From Rhodococcoides kyotonense (lineage in GTDB: Bacteria > Actinomycetota > Actinomycetes > Mycobacteriales > Mycobacteriaceae), in the NCBI RefSeq assembly GCF_001645385.1, contig NZ_LVHI01000016.1:1-64000 (forward strand): a stretch of 64,000 nucleotides of DNA, in the 5' to 3' direction. This document shows positions 38,684-47,203 of this stretch, piece by piece; positions within the stretch are counted from its first letter, which is position 1, and each line of letters starts with the position of its first letter. The notes beneath the pieces were generated by a model. That model was not told the DNA's origin. It made no database searches and worked only from the letters and a program-made list of their open reading frames with translations. The translations under genes were made by a program, and so were the position numbers.

Positions 38684-40102
38684 TCACAACAGATTCTGTG
38701 CCAGTGACCGCTTGACGAACCGCCCATGCCCTGGGCGGCCGAGGTAGTCGCCGTTGTCGACGATCACCCTGCCCCGCGAGATGACGGTGTCGACGTGCCC
38801 GTCGATCTCGAACCCCTCGTAGGCCGAGTAGTCCATGTTCATGTGATGGGTCTTTCCGAGTCCGATGCTCGTGTGCCCGTCGGGGTCGTAGATCACGAGG
38901 TCGGCGTCGGCGCCCGGTGAGACGATGCCCTTCTTCGGGTACATGCCGAACATGCGCGCCGGCGTCGTACAGCACACCTCGACCCATTTCTCGAGACCGA
39001 TCTTTCCGCTCACGACGCCCTGGTACATCAGATCCATGCGGTGCTCGACGGATCCGATTCCGTTGGGAATCTTCGAGAAGTCGCCGAGACCGAGTTCCTT
39101 CTGGTCCTTCATGCAGAACGGGCAGTGGTCGGTACTGACCGTCGAGACGTCTCCGGTGCGCAGATAGCGCCACAGTTCGTCCTGATGCCCCTCGGCGCGA
39201 GACCGCAGTGGCGTCGAGCACACCCACTTCGCCCCGTCGAAACCTGGTGCGCCCAACTGCTCTTCGAGTGACAGGTACAGATACTGAGGGCACGTTTCAC
39301 CGAACACGTTCTGTCCGTTGCCTCGTGCGTGCGCAATCTGTTCCAGCGCCTGCTTCGCCGAGACGTGCACGACGTAGAGCGGCGCACCGGTCACGTTCGC
39401 CAGCATGATCGCGCGGTGGGTGGCTTCCTCCTCCAGCTGCCACGGCCTGCTGGTTCCGTGGAAGTACGGCGCCGTGTCGCCCCGCGCCACCGACTGCTCG
39501 ATCAGCACGTCGATCGCAATTCCGTTCTCCGCGTGCATCATCAGCAGTGCACCGGTGTCGGATGCGGCCTGCATCGCGCGCAGGATCTTGCCGTCGTCGG
39601 AGTAGAAGACACCGGGGTACGCCATGAACAGTTTGAAGCTCGTGACACCCTCGGCGACGAGTTCGCTCATGGCCTTCAGTGAATCGCTGTCGACGTCTCC
39701 GACGATCTGATGGAAGCCGTAGTCGATGGCACACGATCCGGCAGCCTTGTCGTGCCACTGCGCCAGTGTGTCCTGAACCCGTTGTCCCGGAGTCTGAATC
39801 GCGAAGTCGACGATGGTCGTCGTGCCTCCCCACGCGGCGGCTCGCGTTCCCGTCTCGAACGTGTCCGACGCGAACGTCCCGCCGAACGGCATCTCCATGT
39901 GGGTGTGGCCGTCGACCCCTCCGGGAAGCACGTACTTTCCCGAGGCGTCGATGGCGACGTCGGCCGACTGCGTCAGATCGGCGCCCAACGCGGTCGAACC
40001 GGGTTGCAGCACAGCCACTATCGACTCACCGTCGATCAGGACGTCGAGTAGCTGCGACCCCGTCGGGGACACGACGGTGCCGCCGTGGACGAAGGTCGTC
40101 AT
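38684..40102 (-). CDS. Dihydropyrimidinase / D-hydantoinase
   Basis: A 472-residue binuclear-metal amidohydrolase that opens 5,6-dihydropyrimidine or hydantoin rings to N-carbamoyl amino acids. Metal ligands are visible: the HxH of GGVDGHTHMEMPFGG, the carbamylated Lys in TSFKLFMAYPG, His in MMHAENG and VVHVSAKQAL, and Asp in STDHCPFCMKDQ. Length and fold are standard. The gene overlaps the carbamoyl-beta-alanine amidohydrolase by 4 bases, which argues for the reductive pyrimidine pathway over a hydantoin-only role. A dihydropyrimidine dehydrogenase is not in the window. Confidence 0.93.
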   Translation of the reverse strand: MTTFVHGGTVVSPTGSQLLDVLIDGESIVAVLQPGSTALGADLTQSADVAIDASGKYVLPGGVDGHTHMEMPFGGTFASDTFETGTRAAAWGGTTTIVDFAIQTPGQRVQDTLAQWHDKAAGSCAIDYGFHQIVGDVDSDSLKAMSELVAEGVTSFKLFMAYPGVFYSDDGKILRAMQAASDTGALLMMHAENGIAIDVLIEQSVARGDTAPYFHGTSRPWQLEEEATHRAIMLANVTGAPLYVVHVSAKQALEQIAHARGNGQNVFGETCPQYLYLSLEEQLGAPGFDGAKWVCSTPLRSRAEGHQDELWRYLRTGDVSTVSTDHCPFCMKDQKELGLGDFSKIPNGIGSVEHRMDLMYQGVVSGKIGLEKWVEVCCTTPARMFGMYPKKGIVSPGADADLVIYDPDGHTSIGLGKTHHMNMDYSAYEGFEIDGHVDTVISRGRVIVDNGDYLGRPGHGRFVKRSLAQNLL

Positions 40103-40938
40103 GGCTCCACCAGGGGCCTGTAGGCGTCGGGTCTGCGATCGCGGTAGAAAGCCCAGCGGTCACGCACGACCTTGATCAGATCCATGTCGAGGTCACGGAC
40201 GAGGAGTTCGGGCTCGGTGTCCGACGCGACCTCTCCGACGAACGCGCCCTCGGGGTCGACGAAATAGCTGGTGCCGTAGAAGTCGTCGTCGCCGAATTCC
40301 GCTTCGACGCCGACGCGATTGATCGCACCGACGTAATACTCGTTGGCGACCGCGGAGGCAGGCTGCTCCAGCTTCCACAGGTAGTTCGACAGACCACGGG
40401 ACGTCGCCGACGGGTTGAACACGATCTCCGCGCCTGCCAGGCCGAGAGCACGCCATCCTTCGGGGAAATGCCGGTCGTAGCAGATGTAGACGCCGACGCG
40501 ACCGACCGCGGTGTCGAAGACCGGCCACCCGACATTGCCCGGGCGGAAGTAGAACTTCTCCCAGAAGCCGCGCACGTGCGGAATGTGGTGCTTGCGATAC
40601 TTGCCGAGGTATCGGCCGTCGGCGTCGACGACGGCAGCGGTGTTGTACAGAACGCCGGGCATCTCCTGCTCGTACACCGGCAGGATCATGACGATGCCGA
40701 GTTCTTCTGCCAGCGCGGCGAACCTGTCCACGGTGGGACCGGGTACGGATTCGGCGTAGTCGTAGAACGACGCATCCTGCAACTGACAGAAGTACGGGCC
40801 GTAGAACAATTCCTGGAAACAGATGACCTTCGCGCCTTGCTCGGCGGCGCTTCTGGCGTAGTCCTCGTGCGCCTTGATCATCGTTTCTTTGTCGCCTGTC
40901 CAGGTGGTCTGGACCAAGGCCGCTCGAACCGTCGACAT
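40099..40938 (-). CDS. Nitrilase-superfamily N-carbamoyl-beta-alanine amidohydrolase (beta-ureidopropionase)
   Basis: A 279-residue C-N hydrolase that cleaves N-carbamoyl-beta-alanine to beta-alanine, CO2 and ammonia. The catalytic triad is seen as Glu in VICFQELFYGPYFC, Lys in YLGKYRKHHIPHV, and Cys in VGVYICYDRHFPEGW. FNPSATSRGLSNYLWKLEQP is typical of the beta-alanine synthase branch. ATG 40938 has GGAG at good spacing; GTG 40947 is an alternative. It is first in the operon with dihydropyrimidinase and the LLM enzyme. Confidence 0.9.
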   Translation of the reverse strand: MSTVRAALVQTTWTGDKETMIKAHEDYARSAAEQGAKVICFQELFYGPYFCQLQDASFYDYAESVPGPTVDRFAALAEELGIVMILPVYEQEMPGVLYNTAAVVDADGRYLGKYRKHHIPHVRGFWEKFYFRPGNVGWPVFDTAVGRVGVYICYDRHFPEGWRALGLAGAEIVFNPSATSRGLSNYLWKLEQPASAVANEYYVGAINRVGVEAEFGDDDFYGTSYFVDPEGAFVGEVASDTEPELLVRDLDMDLIKVVRDRWAFYRDRRPDAYRPLVEP

Positions 40939-41012
40939 ATGCGTCACTCCATCCTCGGCTGGCTGGCCTCCTCAACATAAACACTCGGCGGGATGCGTGT
41001 CGGTGCAATCGT

Positions 41013-41048
41013 GTTACAACATGGCCCGGTTGGTTTCAGCTCTGTAAC
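41013..41048. promoter_or_regulatory. Inverted repeat upstream of the pyrimidine-degradation operon
   Basis: gttaca (41013-41018) and tgtaac (41043-41048) are inverted copies 24 bases apart, 75-110 bases before the amidohydrolase start and touching the ligase stop. Arms this short could be chance. It is offered as a candidate operator, since no regulator gene accompanies the operon. Confidence 0.25.
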
Positions 41049-42568
41049 TAGCGGCTCTGCGTCGGCAACAGCGCCCTGACGGCCTCGATCGTGTCGGCTT
41101 CGGCGTGCGTCTTGTCGGGCCGGTAGCGCAACACCCGCGCGAACCTGAGCGCGACGCCGCCGGGATAGCGCGTGCTGACCTGAACACCGTCGAGCTCGAT
41201 CTCGACGATCAGGTCGGGTTCGAGGTACACGGTGTGGTCGTCGCGGCTGCGTTCGTGCTTCGGAAACTCGTCGGTCTGCCACTGCAGCAACGCGTCGGTG
41301 AGACCCTTGAACGTCTTGCCGACCATGATCGGCGGGCCACCGTCGGGGTCCCGCGCACCGAGGTGAAGGTTCGACAGCCAGCCCGTCCGCCTGCCGTACC
41401 CCCACTCCGCACCGAGGACGACGAGGTCGAGCGTGTGCTCGGGTTTGACCTTCTGCCAGGTTCTGCCGCGCCTGCCCGCCGCGTACGACGAGGACAAGGC
41501 CTTCACCATGACACCCTCGTGTCCTGCGTCGAGGGCTGCGTCGAAATGCGCTGCGGCAGACTCGGCGTCGGGGCGAAGCAGTGCCGGTATCCGATGCTGC
41601 GGCGCGACGCGGTCCAGGGCGTCGAGCCTGCGTTCGAGGGGCTCGTCGAGCAGGTCGACGCCATCGAGGTGGATGCAGTCGAAGAAGTACGGATGCAGCA
41701 GGAGGTCGTGTGCGCTGTCGGCCCCGAATCTGCTCATCGTCTCCTGGAACGGCCTCGGTCGCCCGCTGTCCGTCAGTGCCAGCGTCTCTCCGTCGAGAAC
41801 CACACTGGTACAGGGCAATTCACGAATCAGTTCGACGAGTTCCGGGACGCCGGACGTGATCTCCCGCAGCGTCCGTGTGTAGACGTGCACCTCGTCACCC
41901 GATCGGTGCACCTGGATTCGGGCGCCGTCGAGTTTGTATTCGACGCTCACATCGCCGCCGAACTCGGTCCACGCCCCCGCCAGCGTTTCGGCGGGCGACG
42001 CGAGCATCGGGCGAATCGGTCTGCCGACCGTCAGGACGAACTCGGCGAGCGCCTGCTCGCCGCCCGACAACGCGGCGGTTGCCGTCACCGACAGACGGCC
42101 GGACAGCATGAACGCGCGTCGGACGGGTTCGAGCGGCAACCCTGCAGCCTTCGCGATGGCGTCGGTCATGACGCCTTCCAGTGCGCCCTGGCGTAGTTCG
42201 CCCGTCATCAACCGGACGAGGAAGTCCCGCTCGCCCCGGGTGGACCGGCCGAACAATTCTGCGAGCAGGTCTCGGCGTCGTTTCGTCGAACCGGAACCCG
42301 AGGTCGACGCCACCGCACCGATCGCGTCGTCGACTTCGGCGATCGTGAGCACCGGCTGCTCGACGGGATCGGCCTCGATGTCCGACAGTGTGCGCCAGCC
42401 GATACCGATGCGGCCCTGCGTCATCTCACCGGACAGCCACGCGACGACGGTCTCGACCTCGTCGGGTCGGAGATCGGCCAGCAGCGTCTGCAATGCCTCG
42501 GTCTTCGCCTTGCGCGACCGCGTTGCACCCACTGCCACGGACGTGTCGACGATTCGTGTGAACAGCAC
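41048..42568 (-). CDS. ATP-dependent DNA ligase
   Basis: A 506-residue ATP-dependent DNA ligase of the archaeal/LigB type. The N-terminal ~190-residue DNA-binding domain includes LLAELFGRSTRGERDFLVRL. The adenylation domain has nucleotide-binding motif I EYKLDGARIQVH with Lys212, then TSVVLDGETLAL, FFDCIHLDG, GHEGVMVKALSSSYAAGRRG and WQKVKPEHTLDLVVLGAEWG. The OB domain ends with STRYPGGVALRFARVLRYR. It supplements the essential NAD-dependent LigA, probably in repair. It stands alone between the pyrimidine operon and an esterase gene. Confidence 0.94.
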   Translation of the reverse strand: MLFTRIVDTSVAVGATRSRKAKTEALQTLLADLRPDEVETVVAWLSGEMTQGRIGIGWRTLSDIEADPVEQPVLTIAEVDDAIGAVASTSGSGSTKRRRDLLAELFGRSTRGERDFLVRLMTGELRQGALEGVMTDAIAKAAGLPLEPVRRAFMLSGRLSVTATAALSGGEQALAEFVLTVGRPIRPMLASPAETLAGAWTEFGGDVSVEYKLDGARIQVHRSGDEVHVYTRTLREITSGVPELVELIRELPCTSVVLDGETLALTDSGRPRPFQETMSRFGADSAHDLLLHPYFFDCIHLDGVDLLDEPLERRLDALDRVAPQHRIPALLRPDAESAAAHFDAALDAGHEGVMVKALSSSYAAGRRGRTWQKVKPEHTLDLVVLGAEWGYGRRTGWLSNLHLGARDPDGGPPIMVGKTFKGLTDALLQWQTDEFPKHERSRDDHTVYLEPDLIVEIELDGVQVSTRYPGGVALRFARVLRYRPDKTHAEADTIEAVRALLPTQSR

Positions 42569-42620
42569 GCTCTGAACGTAACCCGAACCACCGACAGCTA
42601 ACCGCGAGTTTCGGAGGAGC

Positions 42621-44180
42621 TCAGCTGAAGCCGAGAACCTTGTCGCCCCATGCGGCTCGCATGGCGCTGTCCGGGTCGTCGACGAGCTGGTCCTGCGAGT
42701 CGATCACCAGCGTCGACCACGTGGGTTCGGTGTACGGCGCCCAGTGCTTGGCTCCGTCGAGTGTGGCGGGTACTCCGTGACGCGCGAACGCGACCCACCG
42801 CTTCATGATTCGCGCCGACACCGCCGTCGCCGACTTCCGGCCACCGAGCCAGAACGTCGGATCGCGATTGAGAGTCCCGAAATTGCCGAAGACGTACGGC
42901 AATTCGGTGGCATGTCCGGCCCCGATGCGCGCAGCTCTGAGCATCGGGGTCGCATGATCGAAGCGGTACATCCAGACCGGAGCGTGGCGGCTGTGCGCGT
43001 CGGCGATCCACAGGCTCGGCATGCGGAACCCGGCATCTCGCGACATCGCCAGTGCCCCGGCAGGTTTGGATCTGTCGGGATAGGCGGACATGATCTCGGC
43101 GACGCGAAACGCAGGGAGATCGGCATGGTCGTTGGCGATGGCACGGAACATCTCCGAGACCGTGTCGGACGTGACCGGCATCAACGGTGACTTCATCAAC
43201 CGGAAGATCGAGGCTTCGTCGTGATTGGTGCCGATGATCAACGGAATTCGATGAGCGTGGCCCTTCTGGAAGGCAGCCACCGGATAGCGAGGAACGACAT
43301 CGCCGTCGACGACGGGTGCGAGCCCCAGGGTGCCGGGCGACCGCGTCGGAATCTCGTAGCAAAGAGTGTCCCCCGCTGCGACGAGCTTCCTGAAGTCCAT
43401 CGACAACAGCTCGTCGATGCGATCCGGGGTGACGTCGATCAGCTCGAGGAACCGGGATGCGACGACAGCGGCGCGTTCGGGGCCGTACACCGACGTCGAG
43501 GGCGCACTCTGCACGATGGCCTGCGAGAACAGTCCGTCCGCCTTCGGCGACGTCATCAGCGTCGTGATCGACGCGCCGCCGGACGATTCGCCGAACACCG
43601 TGACCCGTTCCGGGTCTCCGCCGAACGCCGCGATGCACTGCTGCACCCATTCGAGCGCGGCGATCTGATCCCGCAGTCCGAGATTGGTCTCGAACACCGC
43701 GTCCCTGGTCGTGAACGACGACAGGTCGAGGAATCCGAACGCGCCGAGCCGATAGTTGATCGTGACGACGACGAGATCGCCCAGTTCGGCGAGATTTCTG
43801 CCGTCGTACACGCTCTGCGCCGACGACCCGATCGAGTACGCGCCGCCGTGAATCCACACCATGACCGGTCGCGGTGCGCCGTCCGGCTCGGGGGCCCAGA
43901 TGTTCAAGGACAGGCAGTCCTCGGACATCGGGATGGCCTGGTCGATGGGAACCGGACCGTTCCGGCTCTGGGGTGCGATCGCACCGAACGAACGGCACTC
44001 GCGTGGTTCCGTCCACGGCTGCGGGGGGCGTGGTGCTCGAAAACGCAAGTGTCCCTCGGGAGCGGCCGCGTACGGAATGCCTTTCCATGCGAAGACGTCG
44101 CCGTCGCGATACCCGATGGCCTCCCCGTACGCAGTGTCGACCGACCGCGTCGCCTCACCTGTGGTTTCGACCTCGATCAT
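42621..44180 (-). CDS. Type-B carboxylesterase
   Basis: A 519-residue alpha/beta-hydrolase of the carboxylesterase/para-nitrobenzyl esterase family. Visible are GIPYAAAPEGHLRFRAP, the type-B signature SEDCLSLNIWAPEPDG, the oxyanion loop VWIHGGAYSIGSS and the nucleophile elbow VTVFGESSGGASI. The Glu lies in IIGTNHDEASIF and the His in GAGHATELPYVFG. There is no signal peptide, so it is cytosolic. The natural ester is unknown. It begins at ATG 44180, divergent from the lipoprotein gene. Confidence 0.92.
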   Translation of the reverse strand: MIEVETTGEATRSVDTAYGEAIGYRDGDVFAWKGIPYAAAPEGHLRFRAPRPPQPWTEPRECRSFGAIAPQSRNGPVPIDQAIPMSEDCLSLNIWAPEPDGAPRPVMVWIHGGAYSIGSSAQSVYDGRNLAELGDLVVVTINYRLGAFGFLDLSSFTTRDAVFETNLGLRDQIAALEWVQQCIAAFGGDPERVTVFGESSGGASITTLMTSPKADGLFSQAIVQSAPSTSVYGPERAAVVASRFLELIDVTPDRIDELLSMDFRKLVAAGDTLCYEIPTRSPGTLGLAPVVDGDVVPRYPVAAFQKGHAHRIPLIIGTNHDEASIFRLMKSPLMPVTSDTVSEMFRAIANDHADLPAFRVAEIMSAYPDRSKPAGALAMSRDAGFRMPSLWIADAHSRHAPVWMYRFDHATPMLRAARIGAGHATELPYVFGNFGTLNRDPTFWLGGRKSATAVSARIMKRWVAFARHGVPATLDGAKHWAPYTEPTWSTLVIDSQDQLVDDPDSAMRAAWGDKVLGFS

Positions 44181-44256
44181 GACACCTCCCCTTTCTGGCC
44201 GACGCTCGCCAACGTACCAACTTCGTGAGACGTGACGACTTGTCTAAGCTGTGACG

Positions 44257-44913
44257 ATGTATCGACGCCGGGCACTCGGTCGTTCCACCGCAGCCCTGTT
44301 TCTGCTGGTCCTCGCCGGATGCAGCTCCAGCGTCGACGGCAGCGCGACGGCTCCGCTCGCCACCGTCGACACGAATCCACCGTCGGTGATTCGAACCACG
44401 CCTCCGTCGACGCCACCACCGGTCACGACGACGCAGGCACCGACCACCACGACCACGTCGTCGACCGCCCCGGCCACCACGTCGAAAGCCCCGCCGACCG
44501 CCGATGCCTCCGCATACGAGGGGCAACCCGGCTTCTACTTCTTCACCAGCCCCAGCGGAAAGTTCGAGTGCGCGATCGTCGTCACCGAGACGTCGGTCGC
44601 AGGCTGTCATGGCGACTTCCCGCCGACGGCACCGCGCGTGGAGGGTAGCGGCGCACCGGGATCGACCGTCGCACCGAACACCGTCGAACTCACGGCGGGC
44701 TCACCCGCACGATTCCTCAGCTCGGGGGATCCGCGCTTCCACCGGTTCGACGGCACCGCACGCGCACTTGCCTACGGCGAGACTCTGGCCGTCCCTGGCA
44801 GCGGCGAGTCCAACGGCCTGTCGTGCCGCGTCGACGAGAAGGCCGGGGTCTCGTGCCGAGACCAGGTGGGCCACGGCTTCACGGTGTCCGATTCGGCGTT
44901 TCGACTCGAATGA
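44257..44913 (+). CDS. Putative lipoprotein with Thr/Pro-rich linker
   Basis: A 218-residue exported lipoprotein. The signal RRRALGRSTAALFLLVLAGC ends in an LAGC lipobox, followed by a ~60-residue Thr/Pro/Ser-rich linker that could span part of the cell envelope. The mature domain begins near FYFFTSPSGKFECAIVV and contains four cysteines in CAIVV, AGCHGD, LSCRVD and VSCRDQ, likely two disulfides. FTSPSGKFECAI recalls mycobacterial proteins of unknown function. ATG 44257 fits the signal peptide; GTG 44251 is two codons upstream. Confidence 0.82.
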   Translation: MYRRRALGRSTAALFLLVLAGCSSSVDGSATAPLATVDTNPPSVIRTTPPSTPPPVTTTQAPTTTTTSSTAPATTSKAPPTADASAYEGQPGFYFFTSPSGKFECAIVVTETSVAGCHGDFPPTAPRVEGSGAPGSTVAPNTVELTAGSPARFLSSGDPRFHRFDGTARALAYGETLAVPGSGESNGLSCRVDEKAGVSCRDQVGHGFTVSDSAFRLE

Positions 44914-45052
44914 CCGCGCCGTTTCCGTCCTGACAGCGGTGTTTCGCACGGCAAACCATCGGGCATAAGACAGTCGGCGCGCCGAATCCGTCGCGCATGT
45001 TTCGTCGCGGCCGAGAGCGCTGAGCTTCCCGACCGGGAAGGAGTGCGTCCCC

Positions 45053-46465
45053 ATGTCAGAGCAGCCGACCCGACCCGCCACGGGCAACCACAACGCCAAG
45101 GTCATCGGCGTGAGTGTGGCCGCAGCGGTCGGTGGTTTCCTGTTCGGCTTCGACAGCTCGGTCATCAACGGTGCTGTCGACGCCATCGAAGGACGATTCT
45201 CGCTCGGATCGTTCACCACAGGCTTCGTCGTCGCCATCGCACTCGTGGGATGTGCCGTCGGCGCATGGTTCGCCGGCTCGCTCGCCGATCGGTGGGGACG
45301 CAAGAAGGTGATGGTCCTCGGATCGGCGCTGTTCACGATTTCGTCGCTCGGATCCGGCCTTGCGTTCAGCGTCCCCGACCTGATGCTGTGGCGCATCCTC
45401 GGTGGCCTCGGGATCGGCATCGCATCCGTCATCGCTCCCGCGTACATCTCGGAGATCGCGCCGGCGAAATGGCGCGGCAGCCTCGCCTCGCTGCAGCAGC
45501 TCGCGATCACCGTCGGTATCTTCGCGGCCCTTCTGTCCGACGCGTTGCTTCAGGGCGCCGCGGACGGTGCGTCGAACGATCTGTGGTGGGGGCTGGAGGC
45601 GTGGCGGTGGATGTTCCTCGTCGGCGTCGTTCCCGCGCTGGTCTACGGCCTGTTGGCCGTCACCATTCCCGAATCGCCCCGGTTCCTCGTCGGCAAGCAC
45701 CTCGACAAGGAAGCCGCCGAGATTCTCGCCAACATCACCGGTGAGCTGCATCCCGACGAGCGTGTCCACGAGATCCGGCTGACGCTGCGCAAGGAAGAAC
45801 GGTCCTCCATCAGGGACATTCGCGGTCCGCGGTTCGGGCTCCAACCGATCGTCTGGGTCGGCATCATCATGGCCGTGCTGCAGCAGTTCGTCGGCATCAA
45901 CGCGATCTTCTACTACTCCACGACGCTGTGGAAGTCGGTCGGGTTCACCGAGGACCAGTCGTTCGTGACCTCCGTGATCACGTCGATCATCAACGTGACG
46001 ATGACGTTCGTCGCCATACTGTTCGTCGACCGCATCGGTCGACGCAAGCTGCTGCTCGCCGGATCCACCGGAATGTTCGTCGGTCTGCTCATGGCCGCCG
46101 TCGCGTTCTCGCAGCAGATCGGCAGCGGCGACGACGTGTCACTCCCGAGCCCGTGGGGAGCCATCGCGCTCGTCGGTGCGAATCTGTTCGTCATCTTCTT
46201 CGCCGCCACCTGGGGTCCGATCATGTGGGTTCTGCTCGGCGAGATGTTCCCGAACCGGATGCGCGCAGTGGCCCTCGGCATCGGTACCGCGGCCAACTGG
46301 ACCGCGAATTTCGCTGTGACGCTGGCCTTTCCGCCGCTGACGCAGGCGGTCGGCCTGTGGGTGATCTACGGCTTCTTCGCGGTGATGGCTGCGGTGTCGT
46401 TCTTCTTCGTGAAATCCAAGATCCCCGAGACGAAGGGCATGGAGCTCGAGGAGATGCAAGCCTAG
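45053..46465 (+). CDS. Sugar porter family MFS transporter
   Basis: A 470-residue sugar:H+ symporter with twelve predicted helices. The sugar-porter signatures are all present: GGFLFGFDSSVINGA in helix 1, GSLADRWGRKKVM, WRILGGLGIGIASVIAPAYI, IPESPRFLVGK after helix 6, QQFVGINAIFYYSTTLW in helix 7, VDRIGRRKLLL, and IPETKGMELEEM at the C terminus. The excellent ribosome site GGGAAGGAG lies 10 bases before the ATG. No sugar-kinase gene is adjacent, so the sugar is not assignable. The 139 bases upstream hold the presumed promoter. Confidence 0.93.
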   Translation: MSEQPTRPATGNHNAKVIGVSVAAAVGGFLFGFDSSVINGAVDAIEGRFSLGSFTTGFVVAIALVGCAVGAWFAGSLADRWGRKKVMVLGSALFTISSLGSGLAFSVPDLMLWRILGGLGIGIASVIAPAYISEIAPAKWRGSLASLQQLAITVGIFAALLSDALLQGAADGASNDLWWGLEAWRWMFLVGVVPALVYGLLAVTIPESPRFLVGKHLDKEAAEILANITGELHPDERVHEIRLTLRKEERSSIRDIRGPRFGLQPIVWVGIIMAVLQQFVGINAIFYYSTTLWKSVGFTEDQSFVTSVITSIINVTMTFVAILFVDRIGRRKLLLAGSTGMFVGLLMAAVAFSQQIGSGDDVSLPSPWGAIALVGANLFVIFFAATWGPIMWVLLGEMFPNRMRAVALGIGTAANWTANFAVTLAFPPLTQAVGLWVIYGFFAVMAAVSFFFVKSKIPETKGMELEEMQA

Positions 46466-46491
46466 CGATCGGCTTCTGGGGTCGGGGCGGC

Positions 46492-47139
46492 TCAACCCAA
46501 CGCTTCGGCGATCGGGGTCGAGCCGTTGTCGAACTCGATGAACCGGCCGATGGTTCCTGGGTTTGCGATCGCAGCGACCACGGCGGCAGCGACGTCGTCG
46601 CGAGTGACGGAACCGCCTGTCGCCCCGGCTTCTTTCGTGTCGATCAACCCGGTGCCCTGGTCGAGAGTCAGCGCGCTCGGTCCGAGAATGGTCCACTCGA
46701 GCGAGGTCGACTTCAGGTAGTCGTCCGCCTCCGCTTTCGCCTGCGCGTATGCGTGGAACGAATTCCCGGAATTCACACCGTGATCGAGACCTGCACCGAA
46801 GTAGGACACCATGACGTAGCGCGAAATACCCGCACGCCCTGCAGCGTCCATCGACCGAATGGCAGCGTCACGATCCACCGCGTACGTCCGCTTCGAATCG
46901 CCGCCTCCTGCACCGGCAGACCAGACGACGACGTCGTATCCCTCGATCAGCGCTGCGATCTTGGCGACGTCCAGGTACTCGATGTCGGCGACGATGGGCG
47001 TCGCACCCGCGTCGGCTACGTCACCGACGTGATCCGGGTTCCGCACGATGGCCCCGACCTCGTGACCGGCCCCCACGAGGAGCGGCGCCGCTCGAAGCGC
47101 CACCTTCCCATGACCTCCGAATACCACGACTCGCGACAT
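46492..47139 (-). CDS. NAD(P)-binding protein (atypical SDR, NAD(P)H-binding domain)
   Basis: A 215-residue Rossmann-fold protein. The nucleotide-binding motif is VVVFGGHGKVALRAAPLL, a GGxG-type variant, followed by VGAIVRNPDH and VVWSAGAGGG. The second half has YFGAGLDHG, YAQAKAEADDYL and WTILGPSALTLDQGTG, as in YwnB/YtfG-like redox sensors or epimerase-like proteins. The catalytic YxxxK is replaced by AYAQAKAEA, where a Tyr-Lys pair is kept with four residues between them. ATG 47139 has GGAG seven bases upstream. It lies 64 bases downstream of the helicase-nuclease gene on the same strand and may be co-transcribed. Confidence 0.85.
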   Translation of the reverse strand: MSRVVVFGGHGKVALRAAPLLVGAGHEVGAIVRNPDHVGDVADAGATPIVADIEYLDVAKIAALIEGYDVVVWSAGAGGGDSKRTYAVDRDAAIRSMDAAGRAGISRYVMVSYFGAGLDHGVNSGNSFHAYAQAKAEADDYLKSTSLEWTILGPSALTLDQGTGLIDTKEAGATGGSVTRDDVAAAVVAAIANPGTIGRFIEFDNGSTPIAEALG

Positions 47140-47203
47140 GAACAGCTCCTTCGACGACGGACGGCACTGAAGTTCCACGGTACCCACCGCCACCGCGCGC
47201 CAA

